Virus record (IMG/VR): IMGVR_UViG_3300028840_002358
Coordinates: 1-54,657 of that record
DNA: 54,657 nucleotides
Reading direction: 5' to 3' (one strand)
DNA from: a virus
Made by a program: the position numbers and the translations under genes. This document shows positions 1-6,587 of the stretch, one piece after another. The stretch's first letter is position 1. Each line of letters starts with the position of its first letter. Under the pieces are notes generated by a model, which saw only the letters and a list, made by a program, of their open reading frames with translations, had not been told where the DNA came from and did no database searches.

Positions 1-144
1 GTCAGAAAGCGGCTTGTCGCTGGACAGCACACCCGGCAGCATCACACCGTGGTCAAAGAACAGCTTGAGAAAGTGCGTGATCGAGTTGTCCACGTCGGCG
101 GATCGAGCCATCGGGCTGATGGGCGAGAGCCCATAGCCCATCCC
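1..144. repeat. Terminal direct repeat, left copy
   Basis: The first 144 bases are identical to bases 54514-54657. The portal reading frame passes through the repeat and continues at 54513. This is what a circular or circularly permuted phage genome gives when an assembler leaves an overlap. A true short terminal repeat cannot be excluded, but its position inside the portal gene argues against a physical genome end here. Confidence 0.97.
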
Positions 145-789
145 CTCCAAGGGATCGAGGGGATTCGGTAGTTTCGTGTGCATCAGATCAGGCGGGGCGA
201 TCATCGTCGCCCGCCCGTTGTCTACCATCTCGGCGCGTGTTGCACCATTGGCCCGGCTGAACGCGGATCGGCCCTCTGGCACGTAGACGAAACCCAAGAT
301 CGTCGATATACCGTTCTTCTTACCCGGTATGATCAGCACGCGGTCCGGGCGGAGATTGTAGAGCGCTTCCGGCGGTGCGCTTGGACGCGGGCGGTCGAGC
401 AGGGTATAGTTGTTGCCGCTGATATTCAGATAGGTGATCGCCTGCTGCCGCATCTCGATCATTGACTGGTGCGGGTTGGGGCGGTCCACCAGCCGAGAGA
501 GCGGATCGTCAGGGGGCAACAGTTCCGGATCCTGCACGTCGCCGGTGTAGGCGCGCAGGGGGGCAGAGACCAACGCACGGCACTTGTACATGATGGCGCT
601 GTAGATCAGCGTATTGAGGTTAAAGCCCTCGTTGACGTATGCGGCAAAGTCCACGAGTTGCCACTGCGGCTGTTCGTCTACGTAAGACGGCCAGAGAAAC
701 GGGGCAACTTTGCGCGCACGAGGGGCAGGGGCAGGCGCCGACGTTTCCCCCGTGAATGCGTATTTTACTCTCTGCCAGAATGTTGTCAT
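1..789 (-). CDS. Portal protein, N-terminal part (continues at 54513)
   Basis: HK97/lambda-type portal protein that forms the dodecameric ring through which DNA enters and leaves the capsid. I read it from the ATG at 789 (protein starts MTTFWQRVKYAF) with GAGGGAC as ribosome-binding site. The frame is open through base 1 and, after removing the 144-bp repeat, continues at 54513 to the stop at 53866, for 478 aa in all. The N-terminal part shows the family pattern of an early 'VNEGFNLNTLIYSAI' helix followed by 'DRPNPHQSMIEMR' and 'NISGNNYTLLDR'. It lies after the terminase genes and just before the MuF head gene, the usual packaging order. A terminator-like hairpin sits just upstream (803-831). 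Confidence 0.93.
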   Translation of the reverse strand, partial: MTTFWQRVKYAFTGETSAPAPAPRARKVAPFLWPSYVDEQPQWQLVDFAAYVNEGFNLNTLIYSAIMYKCRALVSAPLRAYTGDVQDPELLPPDDPLSRLVDRPNPHQSMIEMRQQAITYLNISGNNYTLLDRPRPSAPPEALYNLRPDRVLIIPGKKNGISTILGFVYVPEGRSAFSRANGATRAEMVDNGRATMIAPPDLMHTKLPNPLDPLEGMGYGLSPISPMARSADVDNSITHFLKLFFDHGVMLPGVLSSDKPLSD

Positions 790-802
790 CCGTCCCTCAA
801 AG

Positions 803-831
803 AAAAAAGCCACACCCTCAGAGTGTGGCTT
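803..831 (-). terminator. Terminator-like hairpin just upstream of portal
   Basis: On the minus strand a perfect 9-bp stem (AAGCCACAC with GTGTGGCTT, arms 807-815 and 823-831, 7-nt loop) is followed by TTTTTTC, the form of an intrinsic terminator. It lies between the Tat-signal gene and the portal start, only 14 nt before the ATG. It would thus limit read-through into the structural genes, or act as an attenuator or processing site rather than a full stop. Confidence 0.7.
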
Positions 832-898
832 GCGCGAGACTCTGGAAGTGTGGCGTGCTGATCGAAATCAGGAGGCCGTATTCAGTTGGCCGGTGACT

Positions 899-1399
899 CT
901 ATTCTATCCAACTCCTACGATTCAAAGCGCGTGTGAGGCCGGGTTGCAATGCAATCTCAGGTATCTCTGCCGACCAGATCTCCCCGTTTTCCGATGTGCC
1001 TTTCCAGTACCAGGACAAGACGACCTTACGCGCCTTGACCGTCCTTTCTATCGGAACGCGAAACCCGCCCACGGCGGCCAGCATGAGTTCATCCCTGTAC
1101 TCTGCTGGCACAAGATAGCCGCCCGGATCGTTTTTTACAGGCAGTGTTACTTGCTTGAACTCGTCTCCATCGAAGACGGGGATTGTCATAAACCGCTGCC
1201 TGATAGACTGCAAATCCGCGCCTGACCATTGCTCCTGTCTCAACCCCAGCACATCGGCCATAACGTCGCGCTCTTGCGGTGTCAGGTCGCTGGCCCCGTG
1301 CACTGGCTCAATCAGCGATTCAGGCATAAGCACTGCCGTCGCCGCTGTAGCAAGTAGGCTCTTTAGAAATTGTCGCCTAGTCAGTTTCATTTTTGCCAT
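899..1399 (-). CDS. Tat-signal exported protein of unknown function
   Basis: 166 aa. The N-terminus carries a twin-arginine export motif TRRQFLK (residues 7-13) followed by a hydrophobic Ala/Leu stretch, so export in folded form by the host Tat system is inferred. The C-terminal half has 'DPGGYLVPAEYRDELM', which resembles the start of the mature domain in HK97-fold capsids, including this phage's own capsid ('ASGGFLVPVEYRPELL'). I do not recognise a family over the whole length. The ATG at 1399 follows GGGGGTA very closely; the ATG at 1390 is a good alternative. It is the last gene before the hairpin upstream of portal. Confidence 0.75.
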   Translation of the reverse strand: MAKMKLTRRQFLKSLLATAATAVLMPESLIEPVHGASDLTPQERDVMADVLGLRQEQWSGADLQSIRQRFMTIPVFDGDEFKQVTLPVKNDPGGYLVPAEYRDELMLAAVGGFRVPIERTVKARKVVLSWYWKGTSENGEIWSAEIPEIALQPGLTRALNRRSWIE

Positions 1400-1490
1400 T
1401 ACCCCCTAGCTTCCATCGCTTGATCGCCGCTGCAATCGCGCACACAGCGCGGTAGACGGCTTCCCAAAAGGCGTGATCGGCGTCATTCAA
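1377..1490 (-). CDS. Small protein, 37 aa
   Basis: Begins at a TTG (1490) that overlaps the stop of the preceding gene, with GGAG 7 nt upstream, and ends inside the start of the Tat-signal gene. The peptide 'ADHAFWEAVYRAVCAI' followed by 'AAAIKRWKL' looks like an amphipathic helix and is protein-like. A competing ATG ORF of 26 codons exists in another frame. Function unknown. Confidence 0.45.
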   Translation of the reverse strand: MNDADHAFWEAVYRAVCAIAAAIKRWKLGGNGKNETD

Positions 1491-1782
1491 GGTCCTGCTC
1501 CAAATCCAAAAACGCCGCCTCGATACCGCACGGCCCAGACCACAAAGCTGAGGCTACATTCAGGTCGGCATCCTCAAGTAGCCGTTTATCGTACCACGTT
1601 TCAGCATAGGCCGCTTCTTGCCGTCGTTCACTCCATAGCTTCACGCACAAACACAGCGTCCCGCTTGGCAGAAAAGCCGCCTCATATCCAGACACACGAG
1701 GCACATTGTCTACCTGAAGCACGCGAGGGTCTAGCGCCTTGATCTGATCCCACAAAGCGCGCTCTTGCTCTGTCGTCTCCAC
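1483..1782 (-). CDS. Hypothetical protein, 99 aa
   Basis: I place the start at the GTG at 1782 because it follows the GGGGGTAGG motif that precedes many leftward genes; the upstream ATG would overlap MazG deeply. The protein starts VETTEQERALWDQI and has no motif I recognise. It lies between the MazG-like gene and a 37-aa ORF, with a 1-nt gap on the upstream side. Confidence 0.65.
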   Translation of the reverse strand: METTEQERALWDQIKALDPRVLQVDNVPRVSGYEAAFLPSGTLCLCVKLWSERRQEAAYAETWYDKRLLEDADLNVASALWSGPCGIEAAFLDLEQDLE

Positions 1783-1783
1783 C

Positions 1784-2113
1784 CTACCCCCTACGCATCT
1801 TGGCGGCCACCTCATATTCCATAGATGCAATTTGCTGCCTGCTCTGGCTCTTCTTTAGCCCATACTGCGCGATTTCATCAAGGCTCAATCCGAACAGCAC
1901 AGCTATTGCATTCACGTACCACTGGAGATCGGCCAGATCATCAAGCAATTGCTCTTGATCTACCTCTCCAGTGCGAAAATAGGCACGCACCGTCCCCGCT
2001 ACCTCGCCCATCTCCTCCGTGGCCGACGCCAGAATGTACGCGATTGTATCGCCGCGTGTAGACAGTCGATCAATAGTTTGCGCAGCCTCTCCTTGAAACA
2101 CAGCAAAATCCAC
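1784..2113 (-). CDS. MazG-like nucleotide pyrophosphohydrolase
   Basis: About 109 aa. All-alpha NTP pyrophosphohydrolase signature: 'ATEEMGEVAG' (EExxE-type metal site) and, about 30 residues later, 'DDLADLQWYVNAIAVL', matching the paired acidic helices of MazG/phage dCTPase-like enzymes. Such enzymes hydrolyse (d)NTPs or ppGpp-related nucleotides, and in phages probably tune nucleotide pools or starvation signalling. I choose the GTG at 2113, directly after AGGGGGTAAA, over the ATG at 2131, which would put that motif inside the gene. Confidence 0.8.
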   Translation of the reverse strand: MDFAVFQGEAAQTIDRLSTRGDTIAYILASATEEMGEVAGTVRAYFRTGEVDQEQLLDDLADLQWYVNAIAVLFGLSLDEIAQYGLKKSQSRQQIASMEYEVAAKMRRG

Positions 2114-2136
2114 TTTACCCCCTAGTAACACTCATT

Positions 2137-2343
2137 CTATGAAATGAAGGCTTGATCTCTCCAATAAGTGGACCACGGATAATCCCAATCTGTGACGGCT
2201 TTTTGCTTGACCATGACCCACTCCAACCAGCGAACCTCATAGCGTCCAGTTCCCTCGACGTTCAAGCCTACAGGCAACCAAAGAAAACGCCGAACTTTTC
2301 GCACCGATCCGGGATTAGGTATAGATCGCCTACTCAGTTTCAT
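2137..2343 (-). CDS. Hypothetical small basic protein, 68 aa
   Basis: Starts at the ATG at 2343 with AAGGGGTAGA immediately upstream, 9 nt after the TerL stop. The sequence is basic and rich in Trp (MKLSRRSIPNPGSVRKVRRF at the start, then several W residues). No family recognised. Confidence 0.65.
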   Translation of the reverse strand: MKLSRRSIPNPGSVRKVRRFLWLPVGLNVEGTGRYEVRWLEWVMVKQKAVTDWDYPWSTYWRDQAFIS

Positions 2344-2351
2344 TCTACCCC

Positions 2352-3623
2352 TTACCTGAGCACCCACCCGCCGCCCTGACCGATGGCCGCATAGCGCAGC
2401 GCGTCCAGACGGTGAAACTCTCGCTTATTGTCGATCTTGTCTGTCGGTTCGCCCATACTATCCAGCTTGCGCCGGTAGGTGCCGAACTCGTCAATGAGGC
2501 CAGAACACGAACGGAACACAGCCAGCGAACCGTCTTTGAGCCACTCGATCACCTTGTCGATCCCGCTCTCTACCTCGGTGATCCTCGGTTCGCCCAGCAC
2601 CAGCCCTCCATCTGCCCAATCTCGGCGGTATTGCCCCTCCGACTTGCTGCCCCCGTAAGCGGTGAAAAAGCAGCCGTCGGGCAAGTTGGCCCGCACGCTC
2701 TGCGCATATTCCTTGCTCGTCTTATCCCCGGTCATCTGTTCGTCGTAGACGATCCACTGCTGTGTGTCCGGGTTCTGCGCCAGGTAGACGACGGCGGTAT
2801 TGGCCCCGCCAAAGTCCACACCGATCAACCGCTCCCACTCGTTGGGAATTGCAAAGGGCTCCACGATCATCGACGGTTCAAACGCCGAATAGATCAGCCC
2901 TGCCGGCTTGGTGAACTGGCCCAGGTAGCGCATTCGATAGCGCCAGTCCTGCATCGTCTTGCGCCTGCGTTCCTGCTCCCGATCAGGGAAAGCCGGGTTG
3001 AGCGCGCTTGAGAAATTGACCACCTCAACGTCAGATGCGCCGCGCTGCCATCGGTCGTAGATCTCCGACTTGAGCCACCCCAGGTTGTAGGGCGTCGTAG
3101 TCCCTAAGCATCGGCCCTCGTGCAGGGAGAGCCGCGCCTGTACTGCGTTCCAGTCCTCAAGCGTGAAAGCATCTTGGCCGCATTCGTCGAGCCACGCAGC
3201 TTTTGCCGTGGCGCTCTCCAGGCCCCCGCCTGTACTGGCAGACCTTAGAATGATACGTCCCCACATCGGATCATCGCTGCGCTTGGCGAGAAATCCGCGC
3301 TTTGGATCGCGCAGCTCGATCACCTTGTCGCCTGCCCACCAGCGCCCGATGTGGAGAACGCTCTCAAATACAATGCGCATCTCGGGCAACATTTTCAATT
3401 TGAAAAGGTCATAGCTTGCCGTGACTGCTAGATAGTCCCCTGCGCCGTTGCGCTGGATTTCCCGGTAGAGCCACCAGGGACCATAAGCCGTCTTGCCGCT
3501 TTGCGTCCCAGCAATGATAAACACGAACCGCTTGCCAGACCGCCACGCTCGCGCCTGTCCGGGGTGGGGCGAGAGGATCGCTTGGCCCTTATCATTCGTC
3601 GTCCACAGCGTCGTCTGCGCCAT
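2352..3623 (-). CDS. terL: Terminase large subunit
   Basis: ATP-driven DNA packaging motor and headful/cos nuclease, 423 aa. The N-terminal ATPase has Walker A GTQSGKT (residues 39-45), Walker B 'AAWLDE' (about 142-147) and a coupling motif 'LGTTTPYN' near 173. The C-terminal RNase-H-like nuclease shows 'LIGVDFGG' near 265 and 'HRLDALRYA' near the end, the usual catalytic Asp positions. It overlaps the small subunit gene by 32 nt. Terminase-portal order is standard, although four small genes lie between TerL and portal here. Confidence 0.95.
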   Translation of the reverse strand: MAQTTLWTTNDKGQAILSPHPGQARAWRSGKRFVFIIAGTQSGKTAYGPWWLYREIQRNGAGDYLAVTASYDLFKLKMLPEMRIVFESVLHIGRWWAGDKVIELRDPKRGFLAKRSDDPMWGRIILRSASTGGGLESATAKAAWLDECGQDAFTLEDWNAVQARLSLHEGRCLGTTTPYNLGWLKSEIYDRWQRGASDVEVVNFSSALNPAFPDREQERRRKTMQDWRYRMRYLGQFTKPAGLIYSAFEPSMIVEPFAIPNEWERLIGVDFGGANTAVVYLAQNPDTQQWIVYDEQMTGDKTSKEYAQSVRANLPDGCFFTAYGGSKSEGQYRRDWADGGLVLGEPRITEVESGIDKVIEWLKDGSLAVFRSCSGLIDEFGTYRRKLDSMGEPTDKIDNKREFHRLDALRYAAIGQGGGWVLR

Positions 3624-4164
3624 CGTCCCCCGGCATTCTTACCACGACCTCTGTAATGATCGGGATCGCGCCGCCTTCGCCTGTGCCACTATGCTCAATC
3701 TTGGATGCCGCATAAACACCGAAAATCTTGCATCGCATCTCGATGCACCACTGGACGCCGCGCAGAAAAGACGGATCGCCCGCTTGACCCTTGGTCGTTC
3801 TCTCGATCTGCTCTGTATGCACGCGCCCCGGCACATCTGACGGCTGCCCTTTCTGCTTGACCGTCTCAGCGTCTTTGCAACTTTCAAGCCACGCCCGCCA
3901 ATAGGTGCGCTCCAGTTCATTGATCCGGGCAAGCTCTTGCGCCTTGGTCTCGTCAAGATCGATCAGCGCCGATTCTCGCCATTGCTTGATCAATTGCTGA
4001 ATATCATAGCTGACCATCTGCTGAGAGAGCGCATAACCTCGCCCTGTCTCTGGTTGGCTCAATTTCTCGGCAATCTCGGCCTGCTGCCAACCCTGCAAGT
4101 ACAGAGAAGCAATCTCTCGGCGGTCGCGTTCTATTTGCAGCGCGTTCCGAATGTTAGCCGCCAT
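3592..4164 (-). CDS. terS: Terminase small subunit
   Basis: 190 aa, directly upstream of and overlapping terL. The N-terminal region 'REIASLYLQGWQQAEIAEKL' followed by 'LSQQMVSYDIQQL' reads as a helix-turn-helix, as expected for the DNA-recognition domain of TerS. A central helical region follows and the C-terminus is acidic (DDGADDAVDDE). The function is inferred from HTH plus position. Confidence 0.82.
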   Translation of the reverse strand: MAANIRNALQIERDRREIASLYLQGWQQAEIAEKLSQPETGRGYALSQQMVSYDIQQLIKQWRESALIDLDETKAQELARINELERTYWRAWLESCKDAETVKQKGQPSDVPGRVHTEQIERTTKGQAGDPSFLRGVQWCIEMRCKIFGVYAASKIEHSGTGEGGAIPIITEVVVRMPGDDGADDAVDDE

Positions 4165-4200
4165 ACAAACCCCAGCACAAAGCGCCGCCCCCGCCCTCGC

Positions 4201-5448
4201 TCATTGCGTCACCCGTCGCGGCGAGAGGCCCATACCGGCAAGGCGTTCGAGGGTGACAGAGACATATTTCGGTTCGATGTCACAAGCTCGTCCAATGCGC
4301 TGCATCTGCTCACAGGCAGCTAGCGTGCTACCCGACCCAACAAATCCATCGAATACTACATCGCCTGGGCAACTGCTATATTCCATTGCCCGCCTCGGCA
4401 ATTCTATCGGCTTCTGTGTCGGATGCTTGTAATCAGATGCGGCATCGCGCCCTATCTGCCACAAGGTCGTAAGACTTCTGTCTCCGCAAAAGTAATGTTC
4501 GCCATGTTTCCAGCCATACAACAGCGGTTCATGCTGCGCACGATAGTCTTGCCACCCCATCGACGCGGCTGGTTTGGCCCAAATAATTGTACAACTGAAT
4601 TTCCAGCCAGCGTCACCAAAAGCCAATTCAAACGCCGGACGTGTGCCACGCGGACGGTCCGCGTGGCACACGTAAACCACGCAACCATCCGCCATCGCTT
4701 TATCCCAAGCCTTAAACGCGCAAGCCAGGAATGCCCGCAGCTCAACAGGATCAAGATCGTCGTTTTCGATGACTTGATGTGTCGTACTCTGGCCTCGGCC
4801 AGAGTACGACACGCCATAAGGCGGGTCAGTCCATACCAGCCCCGCCCTCTCCCCACCCATCAACCGCCCCACATCCGCCTCACTTGTCGAATCCCCGCAC
4901 ATCACCCGATGCGACTTGCCCGGTACACTGGCGCTTGGTATCTCCCACACATCGCCCCTGACAACGCCCCACTTCTCTTGCAACTCTTGCGCCTTGTCCA
5001 CCTGCCCGCCGGGATCCTCTGCCGGTTCGTCCTCCCCCCAATCAAGCTGTAACTCGCCCTCGTCAAAACCCCAATCGAGCAGGTCGCCTACCTCAAACGA
5101 GTTTGCCAGTTCCTCCCAGTCCCATTGGCCCATCGTGCCCCGGTGCAGGAACACGACCAGCTTTTGCCGTTCCTTCTCGGTCAGCGGGCGGGACGCCACA
5201 CGGACGTCCACCTCGTAATCCGGGCCATACCGCGCCGACGCTGCCCACACATAGCGGCGCTGATGGCCGTCGTATATCTCGTTATCCGGTCCAATCGCGA
5301 TGGTCTGAATCTGCCCGAACGTGTCGAGCGATTCAATCAGCCGCGCACCCTCACGCTCGTGAATCTCACGCGGGTTATGGTCCCACGGTACAAGGTCCGA
5401 GAGTTTGCGCCGCTCATTTGTCCAAGCGATCGCGCCGTTCTCACTCAC
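4201..5448 (-). CDS. ParB-domain / DNA methyltransferase fusion
   Basis: 415 aa. Residues 1-110 form a ParB/Srx-like domain ('LVPWDHNPREIHER', 'IYDGHQRRYVW'). The rest is a beta-class N6-adenine/N4-cytosine methyltransferase with 'VWTDPPYG' (motif IV, catalytic DPPY) followed near the C-terminus by 'FDGFVGSGSTL' (motif I, SAM binding). Such fusions are common next to phage terminases and probably modify phage DNA before packaging. The GTG start overlaps the previous stop (GTGA). The gene contains two long perfect inverted repeats (4639-4673 and 4779-4812). Confidence 0.93.
   Translation of the reverse strand: MSENGAIAWTNERRKLSDLVPWDHNPREIHEREGARLIESLDTFGQIQTIAIGPDNEIYDGHQRRYVWAASARYGPDYEVDVRVASRPLTEKERQKLVVFLHRGTMGQWDWEELANSFEVGDLLDWGFDEGELQLDWGEDEPAEDPGGQVDKAQELQEKWGVVRGDVWEIPSASVPGKSHRVMCGDSTSEADVGRLMGGERAGLVWTDPPYGVSYSGRGQSTTHQVIENDDLDPVELRAFLACAFKAWDKAMADGCVVYVCHADRPRGTRPAFELAFGDAGWKFSCTIIWAKPAASMGWQDYRAQHEPLLYGWKHGEHYFCGDRSLTTLWQIGRDAASDYKHPTQKPIELPRRAMEYSSCPGDVVFDGFVGSGSTLAACEQMQRIGRACDIEPKYVSVTLERLAGMGLSPRRVTQ
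4639..4673. repeat. Perfect 17-bp inverted repeat inside the methyltransferase gene
   Basis: Arms 4639-4655 and 4657-4673 are exact reverse complements around a single base (arm ACGTGTGCCACGCGGAC). It lies fully within codons of the methyltransferase domain, about 105 bp from a second such palindrome. Confidence 0.95.
4779..4812. repeat. Perfect 15-bp inverted repeat inside the methyltransferase gene
   Basis: Arms 4779-4793 and 4798-4812 are exact reverse complements (arm GTGTCGTACTCTGGC) with a 4-nt loop. It codes for the segment just after the DPPY motif. Confidence 0.95.
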
Positions 5449-5867
5449 ATCCCGCCCCCTGGATTGCCCCCGACCGCTTGGGGGGGAGAGCGATCAGGAG
5501 CATTCCGAGAAGCGCGATGTGCTGCGCTAATGTTGTACATCTCGACAAACGCGCTCAAGTCCTCCACCGGCCACAGATGCTCAGGCACATCCAAGCCGAT
5601 AGATGGACACGAACCGTCCGCTTGCCTCACACAGTAGGACGCAAAAGGCCCGGCGTCATAGGCGCGGGCCATCAGGGTAGAGCCATCGGGAAAGCGAAGA
5701 TAGAGCAAATCGCCACATTGCACCCGACCATCTTGGTAGTGCTCGATAGGTAGGGCGAGCCAGGGGGAATAGGCAGTGTCGTAGTAGCGGGGAGCATCAG
5801 GGGTAGAGCAATACAGCGGTTGCCCAATGCGACCTGCGTAGACTGTGGCGAGAACCAAAGAGAGCAT
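5445..5867 (-). CDS. Double-psi beta-barrel (RlpA/3D-like) protein
   Basis: 140 aa, first gene of the leftward arm. 'CGDLLYLRFPDGSTLMARAY' runs into 'DAGPF', and 'IGLDVPEHLWP' comes later. This matches RlpA-like barrels, which have a G-[TD]-x-L segment, a strand, D-x-GP and a following L/D-rich turn. Such domains are found in lytic transglycosylases and other cell-wall enzymes. The N-terminus MLSLVLATVYAG is hydrophobic but short, so secretion is uncertain. No canonical endolysin is visible elsewhere, so this is a candidate cell-wall-active protein. It overlaps the ParB-methyltransferase start. Confidence 0.7.
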   Translation of the reverse strand: MLSLVLATVYAGRIGQPLYCSTPDAPRYYDTAYSPWLALPIEHYQDGRVQCGDLLYLRFPDGSTLMARAYDAGPFASYCVRQADGSCPSIGLDVPEHLWPVEDLSAFVEMYNISAAHRASRNAPDRSPPQAVGGNPGGGM

Positions 5868-5879
5868 TCAAATTCCCAC

Positions 5880-5904
5880 GGGGGCGAGGCCCACCCTCGC
5901 CCCC
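5880..5904. promoter_or_regulatory. 10-bp hairpin in the leftward leader
   Basis: GGGGGCGAGG (5880-5889) and CCTCGCCCCC (5895-5904) form a perfect stem with a 5-nt loop. It lies 12 nt upstream of the first leftward start codon, in the transcript of the promoter at 5947-5975, so it probably affects translation or mRNA stability. Confidence 0.7.
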
Positions 5905-5920
5905 TCGACAAGGAGAACAT

Positions 5921-5940
5921 ACGGGGCGACACAACCCCGT
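5921..5940. promoter_or_regulatory. Hairpin at the predicted 5' end of the leftward transcript
   Basis: ACGGGG (5921-5926) pairs with CCCCGT (5935-5940) across an 8-nt loop. The predicted leftward transcript starts near 5940, so this would be a 5'-terminal hairpin of the kind that protects mRNA. Confidence 0.55.
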
Positions 5941-5946
5941 GTCCCC

Positions 5947-5975
5947 ATTATAACCGATGGTACACCAGTTGTCAA
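5947..5975 (-). promoter_or_regulatory. Leftward sigma70-type promoter
   Basis: On the minus strand TTGACA (5975-5970), a 17-bp spacer and TATAAT (5952-5947): a full consensus match. It reads toward the double-psi barrel, methyltransferase and terminase genes. No other leftward promoter this good was found by eye. Confidence 0.8.
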
Positions 5976-6028
5976 TAGCCCCGCGTTATGTCTAGGTATA
6001 CGGATGGTAACAAAAGGGCTAGAAATAC

Positions 6029-6058
6029 TTGACAGGCCCGCTCGATTTGTGGTATACT
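6029..6058 (+). promoter_or_regulatory. Rightward early promoter P1
   Basis: TTGACA (6029-6034), 18-bp spacer ending in TTTGTGG, and TATACT (6053-6058). It is divergent from the leftward promoter, with 53 bp between the two -35 boxes. It drives the first early genes from 6106. The region between the two promoters has no gene. Confidence 0.8.
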
Positions 6059-6105
6059 GTATCCAGATTGGACATGGACGCAGGGGGTGGCAAGGAGATA
6101 GGCGA

Positions 6106-6336
6106 ATGGACATCAGGACAAAGAGAATCCGAGACGCACAACCAGGCGAGATCGTAGCAGTTCCACTTGGCGGCATCAAGCCTACCGCAATCAAGATCGA
6201 ATCGCTTTTCTGCGTCATCGACCCCCCGCAACGATGCGCACAAGGTGAAGTCGTCGTGGCATTGGGCTATAGTACGTGCTCGGGTGTATCATTTGAGGCT
6301 GGCCGAATCGTCAGCGTCAACCTTGGTGCTCCATAA
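6106..6336 (+). CDS. Hypothetical early protein, 76 aa
   Basis: First gene of the early arm. Starts at ATG 6106 after CAAGGAGATAGGCGA; longer upstream starts would run through the promoter. Sequence MDIRTKRIRDAQPGEIVAVP, then a beta-rich body ending VNLGAP. No family recognised. Confidence 0.75.
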   Translation: MDIRTKRIRDAQPGEIVAVPLGGIKPTAIKIESLFCVIDPPQRCAQGEVVVALGYSTCSGVSFEAGRIVSVNLGAP

Positions 6337-6378
6337 GCCCCGCCGGGCGGGGCAAGGCCCGGCACAAGGAGGCACGCA

Positions 6379-6522
6379 ATGCTAGGCAGTCTCGTAATGG
6401 AGACGCCGGACACCGTAACCGGCAACACCGGGCGCTGCCACACGGCGGCATTGGATGATAGCCCAAGGGTTCGATCCCCAAGCGCCCGCATCAACGGGGG
6501 TAACTGGCTGCGCTGTTCGTGA
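6379..6522 (+). CDS. Hypothetical small protein, 47 aa
   Basis: ATG at 6379 with a strong ACAAGGAGG site 7 nt upstream. The protein begins MLGSLVMETPDTVTGNTG and has low complexity of fold. The segment 6429-6488 inside it can also fold as a tRNA-like RNA, so whether protein or RNA is the functional product is open. Confidence 0.5.
   Translation: MLGSLVMETPDTVTGNTGRCHTAALDDSPRVRSPSARINGGNWLRCS
6429..6488 (+). other. tRNA-like structured segment (not a full tRNA)
   Basis: CGGGCGC (6429-6435) pairs perfectly with GCGCCCG (6482-6488) like a 7-bp acceptor stem. Inside are a small TGCC/GGCA stem with a 7-nt loop and the T-loop-like string GGGTTCGATCCCC. The span of about 60 nt is too short for a cloverleaf and the T-stem does not pair fully. 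It overlaps a 47-codon ORF. Confidence 0.35.
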
Positions 6523-6587
6523 CACCCGACAAGCGCGATCCGCACGGCAGCGCGGCCTCATTTGACCGACAAGGAGAACAGACGACG

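Noticed and set aside
5909-5919. A gene starting behind the ACAAGGAGAAC motif upstream of P1
   Set aside because: No ATG, GTG or TTG lies at a usable distance and the frame has no protein-like continuation; kept only as an orphan site.
5845-6336. Longer 163-aa frame extending the first early gene upstream
   Set aside because: It would run through both divergent promoters; the ATG at 6106 has a proper ribosome site.
6421-6495. A genuine tRNA gene
   Set aside because: The T-loop-like string and acceptor-like helix are present, but the span is too short and D- and anticodon arms cannot be drawn properly.
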